Notes: a model not told the origin generated them from the letters alone. Counted from the first letter of the stretch, positions 1 to 8,617 are shown. The stretch: 64,000 bases of DNA from Janthinobacterium sp. PC23-8 (GCF_002250505.1 NZ_NJGY01000004.1:175672-239671); one strand, 5' to 3'. A program made the numbers and translations.

Positions 1-237
1 GCCGGTCAGCGTCCAGGCATATGTCAGCGTGTCGCCGTTGGCATCGGAACTGGCGCTGCCGTCCAGCGTCACAATTGTGCTGGTGACGGTGTTCTGAGCC
101 GCTCCGGCGTTCGAAATCGGTGCTGCGTTTGTCTGTGCAGCACCTTGACCACTATTGTCTCCTCCCCCGCCACCTCCGCCACATGCGGTAATTCCGACAA
201 CTATAGATGTTATTACTGCCCAATCCCTTAAATTCAT
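1..237 (-). CDS. Lipoprotein with PKD/REJ-like repeat, 3' part outside window
   Basis: This is the N-terminal 79 residues of a minus-strand gene that runs off the left edge. The ATG at 237 is preceded by a good AGGGGTAA ribosome binding site. The first 18 residues form a signal peptide ending in a lipobox (ITAC) and are followed by a run of seven glycines, so the product is probably an outer-membrane-anchored lipoprotein. After a low-complexity Ala/Asn linker, residues 45-79 resemble the start of a PKD or REJ/K319L-like Ig fold (LDGSASSDANGDTLTYAW). Such repeats are common in surface and adhesin-like proteins. The overall function cannot be read from this fragment. Confidence 0.75.
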   Translation of the reverse strand, partial: MNLRDWAVITSIVVGITACGGGGGGGDNSGQGAAQTNAAPISNAGAAQNTVTSTIVTLDGSASSDANGDTLTYAWTLTG

Positions 238-378
238 TTGTTACCCCTAGTTTTTTAATAATATTATCTTTATTGCACGTAATTCTACTGCGCAACAGTT
301 TCATTTCCTATCTATTCTCGGCCATATCATTCGCGCTTATTTTGATGCACTGGTTTAACAATTCGACTGATCACTATC

Positions 379-401
379 AGCGGGCTAAAGGCCCGCTTTT
401 T
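379..401 (+). terminator. Orphan rho-independent terminator-like hairpin
   Basis: AGCGGGC (379-385) pairs with GCCCGCT (391-397) across a 5-base loop, followed by a run of T. The polarity is plus strand, yet no plus-strand gene precedes it in the window. It may end an unrecognised small transcript or be a leftover of a lost gene. Confidence 0.6.
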
Positions 402-509
402 CCGCCCCTGTAGTCCCTTGTCGGGTCGTTGGGACGTGCATTCTGAACTGCTGAGGTTATAGAGCCGGGAGCAATGTCCGCTTTTGGGCAGAAAGGAGAC
501 AAGTATCCA

Positions 510-538
510 TTGAAACTGCCAGTTTGATAAGATAGCAT
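510..538 (+). promoter_or_regulatory. Possible sigma70 promoter of fosA
   Basis: TTGAAA (510-515), a 17-base spacer and TAGCAT (533-538) lie 28 bases before the fosA start. The -35 is good and the -10 only fair. This is an assignment by eye. Confidence 0.4.
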
Positions 539-566
539 TTTTATATAGTTCACAGCAAGGTTTCCA

Positions 567-977
567 ATGCTCACTGCTTTCAACCACCTGACCCTCTCTG
601 TCAGCAACCTGTCGCGCAGTTTCGATTTTTACTCGAATTTAGTTGGGTTGAAACCAGAGGCCATCTGGAATACTGGAGCTTACCTGTCTCTAGCCGAGCT
701 TTGGGTATGCCTGTCACTGTCCGGGGGAGCGATCTCGGAGCGGACCACGACATATACCCACTATGCGTTTTCGATCCGCCCTGAAGACCTCGACCAATTC
801 AAAAAAAGGCTTCTAGAGCACGGGGTGCATGCGTGGCAGCAAAATAGCAGCGAAGGAGATTCCTTCTATTTCCTCGACCCTGACGGCCACCAGTTGGAGG
901 CACACGTCGGCACGCTCACGTCACGGCTGGTTGCATGTAAACGAAAACCCTACGACGGAATGAAATTTTTCAGCTGA
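567..977 (+). CDS. fosA: FosA family fosfomycin glutathione transferase
   Basis: This 136-residue glyoxalase-superfamily (VOC) enzyme is predicted to add glutathione to fosfomycin in the cytoplasm and so inactivate it. Length and sequence match chromosomal FosA throughout (NHLTL start, THYAF, SEGDSFYFLDPDGH, C-terminal PYDGM). The Mn ligands H7, H65 and E111 are present, as are the potassium-loop residues S95, E96, G97 and S99 and the equivalents of Y100 (Y101) and R119 (R120). The residue matching Lys90 of Pseudomonas aeruginosa FosA is Gln91, and R93 is replaced by Ser94, so activity could be reduced or altered. AAGG lies 8 bases before the ATG. The gene stands alone without mobility genes and looks chromosomal. 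Confidence 0.9.
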   Translation: MLTAFNHLTLSVSNLSRSFDFYSNLVGLKPEAIWNTGAYLSLAELWVCLSLSGGAISERTTTYTHYAFSIRPEDLDQFKKRLLEHGVHAWQQNSSEGDSFYFLDPDGHQLEAHVGTLTSRLVACKRKPYDGMKFFS

Positions 978-1024
978 CCGCCTCTTGCGACAACATCCCC
1001 TCCGCACCCAATCCCGCCGCCCCC

Positions 1025-1315
1025 CTACGAAGCCTTGCGCGTCATCCGTTCAATCACCTTCACCATCCCCATAAATAACGCCGCATACACGGCCGCGCCG
1101 ACGCCCCAGACCATCAGCGCCGTCAGGAAATCCCTGACCACCCAAGTAATAATGAACAGCACCGGGCTGCTGAAGACGGTCAGGTAGGCGCTGGTGAACA
1201 GGATAAAGCCGTTCGCGCCCAGGAAGCCGCTGCGCGCGCCGTTGATTTCGATCAGGCTTGCCAGCAACAGAAGGCCGACGACAACGCCAGCCCAGATGGT
1301 CCAGAACAGCTGCAT
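1025..1315 (-). CDS. Small inner-membrane protein of unknown function
   Basis: The ATG at 1315 was chosen because AAGGA lies 7 bases upstream. The longer frame from 1366 adds a hydrophilic stretch before this signal. The 96-residue product has three predicted hydrophobic helices (about residues 5-22, 33-55 and 62-85) and a short basic tail (VIERMTRKAS). I do not recognise a family. The gene is divergent from the sensor kinase at 1497, and nothing in the sequence links the two functionally. Confidence 0.65.
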   Translation of the reverse strand: MQLFWTIWAGVVVGLLLLASLIEINGARSGFLGANGFILFTSAYLTVFSSPVLFIITWVVRDFLTALMVWGVGAAVYAALFMGMVKVIERMTRKAS

Positions 1316-1450
1316 GGTTGATTCCTTGTAGGGTAGACCGGGAACGCAGAGCGAGTGCCTTGTCATCCATGCATGATATTGCGTTATGGTAATGCAAACA
1401 AGCCCCTTCAGATTTGCCCGCTGCGCCAGGCTGCCCTCTTGTTACTCGAC

Positions 1451-1456
1451 TATAAT
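1451..1456 (+). promoter_or_regulatory. Consensus -10 element before the propeller kinase
   Basis: A perfect TATAAT lies 40 bases before the ATG at 1497. No good -35 is seen at the expected spacing, so an activator may be needed. Its position favours the 1497 start over the upstream ATG at 1386, which would lie before the transcription start. Confidence 0.45.
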
Positions 1457-1496
1457 CATAGTCCAGCTCAACCGCTTCCACTCCTGCATCCACTCC

Positions 1497-4493
1497 ATGC
1501 TTTTTCGCTTGCTGCGCCGCCTGCTCGCCGTATCCCTGGCGGCGCTCCATCTGTCCTGCGCGGCAGGCGCTCCCTCGCCCGCACCGGCGCCGGCGCCGCT
1601 ATTGTCCGACTACAGCCATAGCGCCTGGGGCGCGGTGCAGGGGGCGCCGGTCGATGTGTTGAAGTTCGCGCAGGGCAACGATGGCTGGCTGTGGATTGCC
1701 ACCGCCACCGGTTTGTACCGCTATGACGGCGTGCATTTCGAGCGTACCGACAGCGTGTATGGCCACCGCCTGCCCTCGTCGAATGTGCTGGGGCTGGCGA
1801 TCGCACCGGACGGCGCCATCTGGATCGGCTACCGGCTGGGCGGGGTGACGGTGTTTCGCCCCGATGGCGCGCGCAACTATGGCGCGGCCGAAGGACTGCC
1901 AACGGGCGCCGTGCTGCATATCGAACGCGCGCCCGATGGCGCCATCTGGGTCGGCACGCGCGACGGCGCGGCGCGGCTGGCGCCGGGCGCGGAGCGCTTC
2001 GAGATGCAAGGCGACAACGTCGGGCTGCCGACGCGGCGCGTGTACCAGGTGCTGTTCGGCCGCGACGGCACGCAGTGGATGGGCACCATGTACGGCGTGT
2101 TCTTCCGGCGGCCCGGCCAGGCGCGTTTTTCACACGCCTGGCCGCGCACCATGCTCGTCAGCATGGCCGAAGCGCCCGACGGCGCCATCTGGGCGGTCGA
2201 CAACGACAACCATTACTATCGCGTGCGCACCAGCGAGCCGCCGGGCAAGAGGCCGTTGCAGCCCGACGCCATCGGCAACGGCATGCGCTTTGACCGCGAC
2301 GGCACCATGTGGCTGTTCAGCGCGGACGGCATCGAGCGCAAGTTCGTGCCCGGCGGGCCCAGCCTGCCGGCGCAGCGGCTGACGCGGCAGAACGGCATCA
2401 GCGGCCCGCTGCCGCAATCGAGCTTCCAGGACCGCGAAGGCAATCTGTGGTTCGGCACCTCTGCCGGGCTGGACCGCTTGCGCCCGAACCGCTTGAAGAC
2501 CTTGCCGGTGGCCGAACCGTTCGACCATCCGGGCATGCTGCCGGGACCGGACGGCGACGTGTGGATCGGCGACTATGCGGGCGACGTCCGCAGCTTTACG
2601 GCCGACGGCGTGAAAAAGGTCGAATTGAAGGGGCATCTGGCGGCCAGCCACTGGGCGCCAGATGGCACTTTATGGCTAGGCAATGAACTGGGCCTGCATC
2701 AGCGCGCCGTCAATGGCGTGTTTACGCCGGTGGCGCTGCCCCCTGGCGTGGCCGGCCTCGATCCGCAGGCGCTGCAGCAGGACCGCGCGGGCAACTTGTG
2801 GGCCGCGTTTTCGGGCGGCGGGCTGTTCCGCCGCACCAGGGGGACCTGGGTCAGGGACGGCGGCTTGTCGGGCCTGCCCACGGTGCTGACCACGGCCATG
2901 GCGATCGATGGGCGAGGCACGGTCTGGCTGGGCCACGCCGACAACAGCATCAGCATGGTCGGCCAGGACCAGCACGACGGCGCCGTCAGGCGCCTGGGCG
3001 CGCGCGACGGCCTGCAGGTGGGCGCCGTGCTGCAGCTGTATCGCGATGGCGACACCATGTGGGCCGGCGGCGAGCGCGGTGTCGCGCTGTACCGCGCCGG
3101 CCGTTTTCATACGCTGCGCGGGAACCAGGATGAAACCTTTCGCGGCGTGTCGGGCATGCTGCGCCTGCCGGACGGCGAGCTGTGGCTGCATGGCGCCGAC
3201 GCCATCTATCACATCACCGCCAGCAGCCTGGCAGCCTGGCTGGCCGACACCGCCAGGCCGGTGGAGTTCGAGCGTTTCGACGCACTCGACGGCCTGCAGG
3301 GCCATGCCACGCAACTGCGCCCGATCCCTTCGCTGATACGTGCGCCCGACGGCAAGCTGTGGTTTGCCACCGCCGCCACCATCGCCATGCTCGACCCGGC
3401 CCATATCGCCCGCAATACCATGCCGCCGCCCGTGCAGATCCACACCTTGCTGGCCGATGGCAAGCCCTGGCCGACGCGGCCCGGCCAGCCTTTGCGCCTG
3501 CCGCAGGGCAGCAAGAACCTGCAGATCGGTTTTACGGCGCTGAGCCTGTCCATGCCCGAGCGCGTGCGCTTGCGCTATCGGCTCGGCAGCGTGGACGCCG
3601 GCTGGCAGGAAGCGGTGGGGCGGCGCGAAGCGTACTACACCAATCTGGCGCCAGGCAGCTATCGCTTCGAGGTGCTGGCCGCCAATGAGGACGGCGTCTG
3701 GAACACGCAAGGCGCGCAGCTCGAGATCGTGATCGCGCCCACCTTCATGCAGACGCCGTGGTTCAAGCTGCTGCTGGCGCTGGGCGGCGCGCTGCTGCTG
3801 TATGGCGGCTACGTGCTGCGCATCGGCCACCTCAAGCGCAGCATGCACGCGCGGCTGCAGGAGCGCTTGCAGGAACGCCTGGCCGAGCGCTCGCGCATCG
3901 CCCGCTCGCTGCACGACACCCTGCTGCAAAGCGTGCAGGGGCTGATCCTGTCATTTCACGCGCACGCGCACATGCTGCCGCAGGGCACGCGTGAACGCGC
4001 GCGTCTCGATGGCACCCTGAACCTGGCCGACCAGTTGCTGATCGAAGGGCGCGACCAGATCATGGACTTGCGCGCCGTCGCCCCGCCCGACGAACTGCGC
4101 CTGGCGCTACAGCAATTCGGCAAGGGACTGGCCGAACACCGCGCCCACGCCTTTGAGGTGCGCGTGAGCGGCGTATGCCGCCGCCTGCAGCCGTGCGTGC
4201 ACGACGAAGTCTATGCGATCGCGCGCGAAGCGCTGTTCAACGCCTCGCGCTATGCCGAAGCGGCGCATATCGTGCTCGAACTCGACTACGCCGAAAAAGC
4301 CTTTGTCCTGCGCGTGCGCGACGACGGCTGCGGCCTCGACGATGCGGTGGCGCAAACAGGACGGCCCGGCCACTGGGGCCTGGTCGGCATGCGCGAGCGC
4401 GCCGCCAGCATCGGGGCGACCTTGACCATCACCAGCCGCGCTGACGCGGGCACGCAGATCGAGGTGAGCGTGCCGGGCCATCTGGCATATTGA
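1497..4493 (+). CDS. Beta-propeller (Reg_prop) sensor histidine kinase, HisKA_3 type
   Basis: This 998-residue membrane sensor kinase has a signal peptide (about residues 1-25) and a large periplasmic region with about fourteen DGxxW-type Reg_prop blades (residues 45-640), which is enough for two seven-bladed propellers. A Y_Y_Y domain (660-745), one transmembrane helix (about 754-774) and a cytoplasmic HisKA_3 dimerisation domain follow. The phospho-acceptor is H806 in RSLHDTLLQS. The HATPase_c domain has an N-box (REALFNASRYAEA, near 911), a G1 box (DDGCGL) and a G2 box (GHWGLVGMRERA). In known members the propeller senses an extracytoplasmic ligand such as a carbohydrate. The expected NarL/LuxR-type response regulator is not adjacent, so this is an orphan kinase here. 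An ATG at 1386 is in frame but lacks signal-peptide character. Confidence 0.88.
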   Translation: MLFRLLRRLLAVSLAALHLSCAAGAPSPAPAPAPLLSDYSHSAWGAVQGAPVDVLKFAQGNDGWLWIATATGLYRYDGVHFERTDSVYGHRLPSSNVLGLAIAPDGAIWIGYRLGGVTVFRPDGARNYGAAEGLPTGAVLHIERAPDGAIWVGTRDGAARLAPGAERFEMQGDNVGLPTRRVYQVLFGRDGTQWMGTMYGVFFRRPGQARFSHAWPRTMLVSMAEAPDGAIWAVDNDNHYYRVRTSEPPGKRPLQPDAIGNGMRFDRDGTMWLFSADGIERKFVPGGPSLPAQRLTRQNGISGPLPQSSFQDREGNLWFGTSAGLDRLRPNRLKTLPVAEPFDHPGMLPGPDGDVWIGDYAGDVRSFTADGVKKVELKGHLAASHWAPDGTLWLGNELGLHQRAVNGVFTPVALPPGVAGLDPQALQQDRAGNLWAAFSGGGLFRRTRGTWVRDGGLSGLPTVLTTAMAIDGRGTVWLGHADNSISMVGQDQHDGAVRRLGARDGLQVGAVLQLYRDGDTMWAGGERGVALYRAGRFHTLRGNQDETFRGVSGMLRLPDGELWLHGADAIYHITASSLAAWLADTARPVEFERFDALDGLQGHATQLRPIPSLIRAPDGKLWFATAATIAMLDPAHIARNTMPPPVQIHTLLADGKPWPTRPGQPLRLPQGSKNLQIGFTALSLSMPERVRLRYRLGSVDAGWQEAVGRREAYYTNLAPGSYRFEVLAANEDGVWNTQGAQLEIVIAPTFMQTPWFKLLLALGGALLLYGGYVLRIGHLKRSMHARLQERLQERLAERSRIARSLHDTLLQSVQGLILSFHAHAHMLPQGTRERARLDGTLNLADQLLIEGRDQIMDLRAVAPPDELRLALQQFGKGLAEHRAHAFEVRVSGVCRRLQPCVHDEVYAIAREALFNASRYAEAAHIVLELDYAEKAFVLRVRDDGCGLDDAVAQTGRPGHWGLVGMRERAASIGATLTITSRADAGTQIEVSVPGHLAY

Positions 4494-4591
4494 AAGGCCC
4501 CAGGCGTACACGGCAAGAACGGAGATTATTGTAGGATACGCAAGTGGCAGCTTCCCTCATCGCCATCGTCCCACTTTTTTGAAAGACCACC

Positions 4592-4966
4592 ATGAAAAAA
4601 TGCATGCTTGCCCTGCTGCTGTGCGCTTCCGGCTCCGCCTTCGCCAATTCCGCCTGCGATACGCCGCGCAACGATTTCGACGGCCTGTATTGCCTGAACA
4701 AGGTGTACCAGGAAGCGGACAAGGAACTGAACGACAACTACAAGAAACTGGCCGCCAAGCTCGACGCCAACGGCAAACAGAGCCTCAAATCCGGCCAGTT
4801 GTCGTGGATCAACGAGCGCAACCAGAGCTGCTCGAAAAAAGACAGCTCGGGCTTCTATGTGAACCTCGATTGCGCCACCAACACCACCATCAAGCGCGCG
4901 CAATTCCTGCAGGACCGCTACCGCGAGTGTTCCAGCTCGGGCTGCCAGAACAGCAAGCTGCAATAA
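4592..4966 (+). CDS. LprI-family (DUF1311) secreted protein
   Basis: This 124-residue protein has a clear signal peptide (MKKCMLALLLCASGSAFA, cleavage after residue 18) and six further cysteines in the mature part (CDTP, YCLNK, SCSKK, DCA, ECS, GCQ). The spacing and the central KELNDNYKKLAAKL and SWINERNQ segments fit the DUF1311/LprI-N fold. Some members inhibit lysozyme and others have no known role. It is predicted to be periplasmic and disulphide-bonded, perhaps a DsbA client. It lies 98 bases after the propeller kinase on the same strand and converges with the CYTH-CHAD gene. Confidence 0.75.
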   Translation: MKKCMLALLLCASGSAFANSACDTPRNDFDGLYCLNKVYQEADKELNDNYKKLAAKLDANGKQSLKSGQLSWINERNQSCSKKDSSGFYVNLDCATNTTIKRAQFLQDRYRECSSSGCQNSKLQ

Positions 4967-4979
4967 GCTCGCCAACCAC

Positions 4980-6518
4980 TCAGCCTGGCAGGCGCGCCGC
5001 CTTGAAGCGCCGCCAGGCACGCTGCATGCCGTGCGCGTCGCCCAGCCGCTCGTGCGCGCGCGCCGCCAGGTAGCCGCGCACAAACGACGATGGTTCCTGC
5101 AGCGCCGGCTGCCCGTGGGCCAGCTTGTGCAGCAAGCCGTCGGCCACCTGCAAGTCATTCAAACCGCCCAGCACGTCCTGCAAGCCCAACAGCGGTTTCA
5201 CATACGCGCGCACCTTGCCGGCACTGAACAGCGAGGCAAAGAACTCGGCCGCATAGCGCGCTTTCTTGGCAGCGATGCGTATCGCATGGCGCTCGTCCGG
5301 CGTTCCCTTTGACAACAGCTTGCCGCGCTGGCGCAGGCGGCGCTGGCGCCGGCGCAACGCCTGTTTTGCAAAGCGCGGCAAGGGCTGCTCCAGTGCGCGG
5401 CGCTGGCGTGGCGTGATGCCCTCGCGCCAGCCACACGCGAGCAGCCAGCGCTGCAAGGTCAGCATCAGCTGCGTGTAGCGGGTGTCGGCCAGCGCTTCGG
5501 CCGCCTGCGCGTGCGCCGTGCGCGCTTCCTCTTGCGCCGCCTCGGCGAGTGGCGCCAGCAGGTCGGCAGCGACCTCGCCCTCGCATGGCGCCAGCGTGTC
5601 ATGGCTCAGCACATCCCAGTCGCGCGCGGCGCCCAGCGTGCCCGCCAGCCAGTCGAGATCGGCCCGCAGCTCATCGGGCAAGGCCAGCAGCGGCTTGAAC
5701 AGCGACAAGGCCGAGCGCAGCCGGCGCAAACCGACGCGCATCTGGTGCAGGCTTTCCATGTCCTCGCCGCCAGCCACGCCATCCTGGTTGGCGCTGATCT
5801 GCTCCAGGCAATTGGCGGCGATAGCCTGGAAGCCCTGCTGGACCGACAGCTTGCCGTTCAATGACAAAGGCCGCGCCTTGACGGCTTCGATGGCCAGGCC
5901 GGCGGCCAGGCGATAGCCGCGTTCGGCCTTGCTCGCCTGACCGATGTGCAGCGGCACGTCGCGCAGCAGCGCCAGCGCGATCTCGAACAAGGCGGCCGGC
6001 TGGCCGGCCTTGAGTTCGAGTTCGATCTCGCTGACAGGAACACTTTGTCCGCCGCTCTCGATCACGCCCTGGTCCAGCACGCATTCGACCAGGTCGCCCT
6101 GCGGCGTGGCCAGTTGCCAGGCCGTGCGTTCGATGCGCGTGCTGAACACCGTATGCAGCTGGTTGCGGATCGCCTTGCGGCGCAGCAGCGCGCGCACCGG
6201 CTGCCTGGCGCCGATCATGGCGTCGAGCCCATCGAGCTCGGGCTGCGGACCGGCCACCGCGCTTTCCCACTCATGGCGGCTGTGCAGGCCGCCGCGCACG
6301 CTGCCGCCCGCCTTCAGGGTCTGCACCCAGGCGCCGTCGACATGGCGCACGCGCAGGCCGGCCTGGTGGCGGCACAGCTGCAGGTCCACCGTATCGACAT
6401 ACAGGTCGTGCATGGTCAGTTGCAGCGGCGCTCCGCTCGCCTGCCGCGCCAGCAAGGGGTGCTCGCGCAAGCGCGCGGCGTGCCGCGCATCGAGCAGGAG
6501 TTTGAGTTCGACTTCCAT
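4980..6518 (-). CDS. CYTH-CHAD domain inorganic triphosphatase
   Basis: This 512-residue cytoplasmic protein has an N-terminal CYTH domain (about 1-200) that begins with the signature ExExK as MEVELK, with the acidic and basic tunnel residues expected of a metal-dependent triphosphate tunnel enzyme. The C-terminal CHAD domain (about 225-500) is alpha-helical and rich in conserved His/Arg/Lys (LHQMRVGLRRLRSALS; ERHAIRIAAKKARYAAEFF) and is thought to bind polyphosphate. The architecture matches E. coli YgiF, a tripolyphosphatase. It is transcribed alone. A 13-base inverted-repeat arm (6529-6541) lies just upstream of the start. Confidence 0.9.
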   Translation of the reverse strand: MEVELKLLLDARHAARLREHPLLARQASGAPLQLTMHDLYVDTVDLQLCRHQAGLRVRHVDGAWVQTLKAGGSVRGGLHSRHEWESAVAGPQPELDGLDAMIGARQPVRALLRRKAIRNQLHTVFSTRIERTAWQLATPQGDLVECVLDQGVIESGGQSVPVSEIELELKAGQPAALFEIALALLRDVPLHIGQASKAERGYRLAAGLAIEAVKARPLSLNGKLSVQQGFQAIAANCLEQISANQDGVAGGEDMESLHQMRVGLRRLRSALSLFKPLLALPDELRADLDWLAGTLGAARDWDVLSHDTLAPCEGEVAADLLAPLAEAAQEEARTAHAQAAEALADTRYTQLMLTLQRWLLACGWREGITPRQRRALEQPLPRFAKQALRRRQRRLRQRGKLLSKGTPDERHAIRIAAKKARYAAEFFASLFSAGKVRAYVKPLLGLQDVLGGLNDLQVADGLLHKLAHGQPALQEPSSFVRGYLAARAHERLGDAHGMQRAWRRFKAARLPG

Positions 6519-6528
6519 GGCGTACTAT

Positions 6529-6541
6529 ATGGACGTCTCCC
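6529..6541 (+). repeat. Left arm of 13-bp inverted repeat around the IS region
   Basis: ATGGACGTCTCCC here is perfectly inverted at 9758-9770. The two arms flank the whole nested IS region, about 3.2 kb apart. Origin unknown. Confidence 0.6.
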
Positions 6542-6803
6542 GTTTGCCAAGGTGTTTTTTGTGTGTTCCAGACAGGATAGGCTGCAGTTCTATATCCGGC
6601 CTTGCGGCAACGGTCTCTCCCCTGCCGGCCCCGATGAAATCCGCTGACCTACACCTCATTCTCCTGGCGGGCTTTGTGCCCGACTCGCCATTCAGGTTTA
6701 GTAAGTCCCGGTCTGACCTGTTTGTCATCACACGTTAATACCTTGCGCAACCTTTTGACATTCCATCCTTATGTTGATTGATATTTACGTTCGTTCCGGG
6801 CTG

Positions 6804-7089
6804 TTACGCTGGTCGGAGACTGACGTGTTCTTTGTCGTACTTCTGATCGTGCGCCAGCAGCGCCCAGATCGTCCTTGCTATTTTGTTCGCCAACGCCACC
6901 ACGACCACGTTCGGCGGGCGGCGCTTGCCGATGTCCTGCAACCATTTGCCTGGCTCCTTGGTATGCATCAGCACTGACCTGGCACCATGAGTAAGCAGCG
7001 TGCGCAGGTAAGTGTCGCCGCGCTTGCTGATCCCGAGCAGCCGGACCTTGCCGCCTGTTCCGGTCTGCGCCGGCACCAGACCACGGAAG
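6804..7089 (-). pseudogene. IS110 transposase, C-terminal fragment
   Basis: This is the 3' part of the disrupted IS110 transposase. It reads FRGLVPAQTGTGGKVRLLGI, then SKRGDTYLRTLLTHGARSV, the hallmark Transposase_20 C-terminal domain with its GGKxRxxxISKRG core, and ends at TAA 6804. Joined to the fragment at 8683-9434 after removing the IS3 and one target copy, the frame is continuous across the junction (EFAAWLG-PF-RGLVPAQTG). A GTG at 7076 could start a separate 90-residue product, but that is unlikely to be functional. Confidence 0.85.
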
Positions 7090-7124
7090 GTGTCAAACTA
7101 TTTGAGACAGTTTTTGTAAATAGT

Positions 7125-8189
7125 TTAGAGGGCAATTTTAGCTGTGGTCTCGTCTCCTGACGTGTTCTTTGGCATATTGATTCCGGCCTCGGTGGGTAGC
7201 GCCGGCGGCTGCGGACGGCGCTGTTTGAAGCGGTTGGGATGACGCGCGAAGGCACCTTCTAAGACCATGTCGCGCTGTGCATGAATGGCCAAAGCTGTTC
7301 CTGTATGCATGGCCGCCGGTGTCATGTAGCCGATGCCGGAATGCCGATGTTCGTCGTTGTACCAAGCAAAGAACACCTGGCAGAAGGCGCGCGCATCGGC
7401 CAGCGAACCGAAGCGTTCGGGAAACTCGGGGCGGTATTTCATCGTCTTGAACTGCGCCTCCGAGAACGGGTTGTCGTCCGACGTGTAGGGACGGCTGTGG
7501 CTCTTGAGCACACCCATATCGACGAGCAGGTCGGCCACCAGTTTGGAACGCATCGCCGCACCGCGATCAGCGTGCAGGGTCAGCGTTCCCGGCACGATGC
7601 CTTCGCGGTCGCAGGTGGTGCCGATAAGGCTTTCGGCCAGCGCGTCCAACTCGCAGTCGGCGATCATCCAGCCGACCACGTAGCGACTGAAGATGTCGAG
7701 AATGACGTACAAATGGAAGTGCGCTGACTTGGCCGGGCCTTTCAGTTTGGTGATGTCCCACGACCACACCTGACGCGGTGCGGTGGCCAGCAATTCGGGC
7801 CGGGCATAGGCGGGATGGCGCAGCTCGTCGCGGCGTGCGCGCGTGCCACTGCTGGCGCGCAACAAGCGGTAAAAGGTCGACGGCGAGGCCAAGTAGAGAC
7901 CGGCGTCGAGCAGCATGGCATAGGCCGTGCGCGGGGCGACGTCGACGTACTCAGGTGAATGCAACAATGCCAGGATGGCCGCGCGCTCAGCCTCGTCCAA
8001 GGCCAGCGGCGAGCGGCGCGGCCGTCGCACCGTGTGCTGCGGCACACGTGCCTGGCGGGCGCGGTAGAGGCTGGCGCGTGGCACACCCAAACCGGCGCAA
8101 GCGGCGCGCGCGCCCAGCGGCACCACGAGTGCGATGGCTGCCTGCATCACGGCACTTCCACTGCCGTGGGCAAGCCCAGCAAATCGCAA
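7125..8189 (-). CDS. IS3-family transposase OrfB (DDE integrase domain)
   Basis: This frame holds the rve/DDE catalytic domain. The catalytic acids lie in VWSWDITKLKG (first Asp), LHADRGAAM (second Asp) and DNPFSEAQFKTMKYRPEFPE (Glu), and the C-terminal WYNDEHRHSGIGYMTPAAMH segment is typical of IS3 subgroup members. An HTH_21-like region (LDEAERAAILALLHSPEYVD) precedes the catalytic core. The frame opens only at a TTG without a ribosome binding site and overlaps orfA by 43 bases, so it is expected to be made as an OrfAB fusion by -1 frameshifting at 8192-8199. It ends 35 bases inside the left terminal repeat. Confidence 0.92.
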   Translation of the reverse strand: MRFAGLAHGSGSAVMQAAIALVVPLGARAACAGLGVPRASLYRARQARVPQHTVRRPRRSPLALDEAERAAILALLHSPEYVDVAPRTAYAMLLDAGLYLASPSTFYRLLRASSGTRARRDELRHPAYARPELLATAPRQVWSWDITKLKGPAKSAHFHLYVILDIFSRYVVGWMIADCELDALAESLIGTTCDREGIVPGTLTLHADRGAAMRSKLVADLLVDMGVLKSHSRPYTSDDNPFSEAQFKTMKYRPEFPERFGSLADARAFCQVFFAWYNDEHRHSGIGYMTPAAMHTGTALAIHAQRDMVLEGAFARHPNRFKQRRPQPPALPTEAGINMPKNTSGDETTAKIAL

Positions 8190-8617
8190 AGTTTTTTTTG
8201 GACATCGATGATTTGTTCGGCTCTGCCCAGTTGCTTGCGCAGCTTGTCATTCTCCTGCTGCAGGCGCGCCAGCTGGCGGTCGGCGGCCTTGGCGGGGTCA
8301 GGTTTCGGACCGCGCTTCGGGCTCTGCAACGCTGCGTCGCTGGCGGCCACGGCGGCGCGCCAAGTGCTCAAATGCGAGCTGTACAGGCCTTCGCGTCGTA
8401 AAAGCTCGCCGATGGCGCCAGGCACCGTGCAAGCGTCGGCTTCGCGCACGATACGCTGCATGTAGGCCTGGGTGAATTTGCGACGGCGCGCCACCGCGAC
8501 GACCTCCGCGTCGGCTTTTTTGGAGGGCGCCTCTACGCTCGCCCTGCGGGCTCCCTGCGAGGCGCCCTCCAAAGATACGGCGTTATCGATATCCTGCTGC
8601 TGATGACTGATTTTCAT
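8147..8617 (-). CDS. IS3-family OrfA (helix-turn-helix and leucine-zipper protein)
   Basis: This 156-residue protein is the N-terminal half of the transposase pair. Residues 45-90 form an HTH_Tnp_1-like DNA-binding region (RRRKFTQAYMQRIVREAD, then PGAIGELLRREGLYSSHLST), and residues 110-145 form a heptad coiled coil (ADRQLARLQQENDKLRKQLG) used for dimerisation. The first 35 residues form an unusually long hydrophilic extension. OrfA alone usually acts as a regulator, and the OrfAB frameshift product catalyses transposition. Confidence 0.88.
   Translation of the reverse strand: MKISHQQQDIDNAVSLEGASQGARRASVEAPSKKADAEVVAVARRRKFTQAYMQRIVREADACTVPGAIGELLRREGLYSSHLSTWRAAVAASDAALQSPKRGPKPDPAKAADRQLARLQQENDKLRKQLGRAEQIIDVQKKLCDLLGLPTAVEVP
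8192..8199 (-). promoter_or_regulatory. Programmed -1 frameshift site of the IS3 element
   Basis: On the minus strand orfA reads CAA AAA AAA CTT. The A8 run supplies an A_AAA_AAA slippery heptamer. A one-base backward slip leads directly into the open orfB frame (TLRFAGLAHG). This is the standard IS3 arrangement. Confidence 0.75.

Larger units (their letters stand above)
238..566. other. Gene-free stretch with an orphan terminator and the fosA promoter
   Basis: No convincing gene lies here. The stretch is AT-richer than its surroundings. It holds the upstream region of the lipoprotein gene, a plus-strand terminator-like hairpin at 379-401 and a plausible promoter for fosA at 510-538. The open frame at 207-413 has no ribosome binding site, overlaps the lipoprotein start and looks like chance. 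Confidence 0.5.

Noticed and set aside
207-413. 68-residue hydrophobic open frame
   Set aside because: It overlaps the start of the lipoprotein gene, has no ribosome binding site and runs through a terminator-like hairpin.
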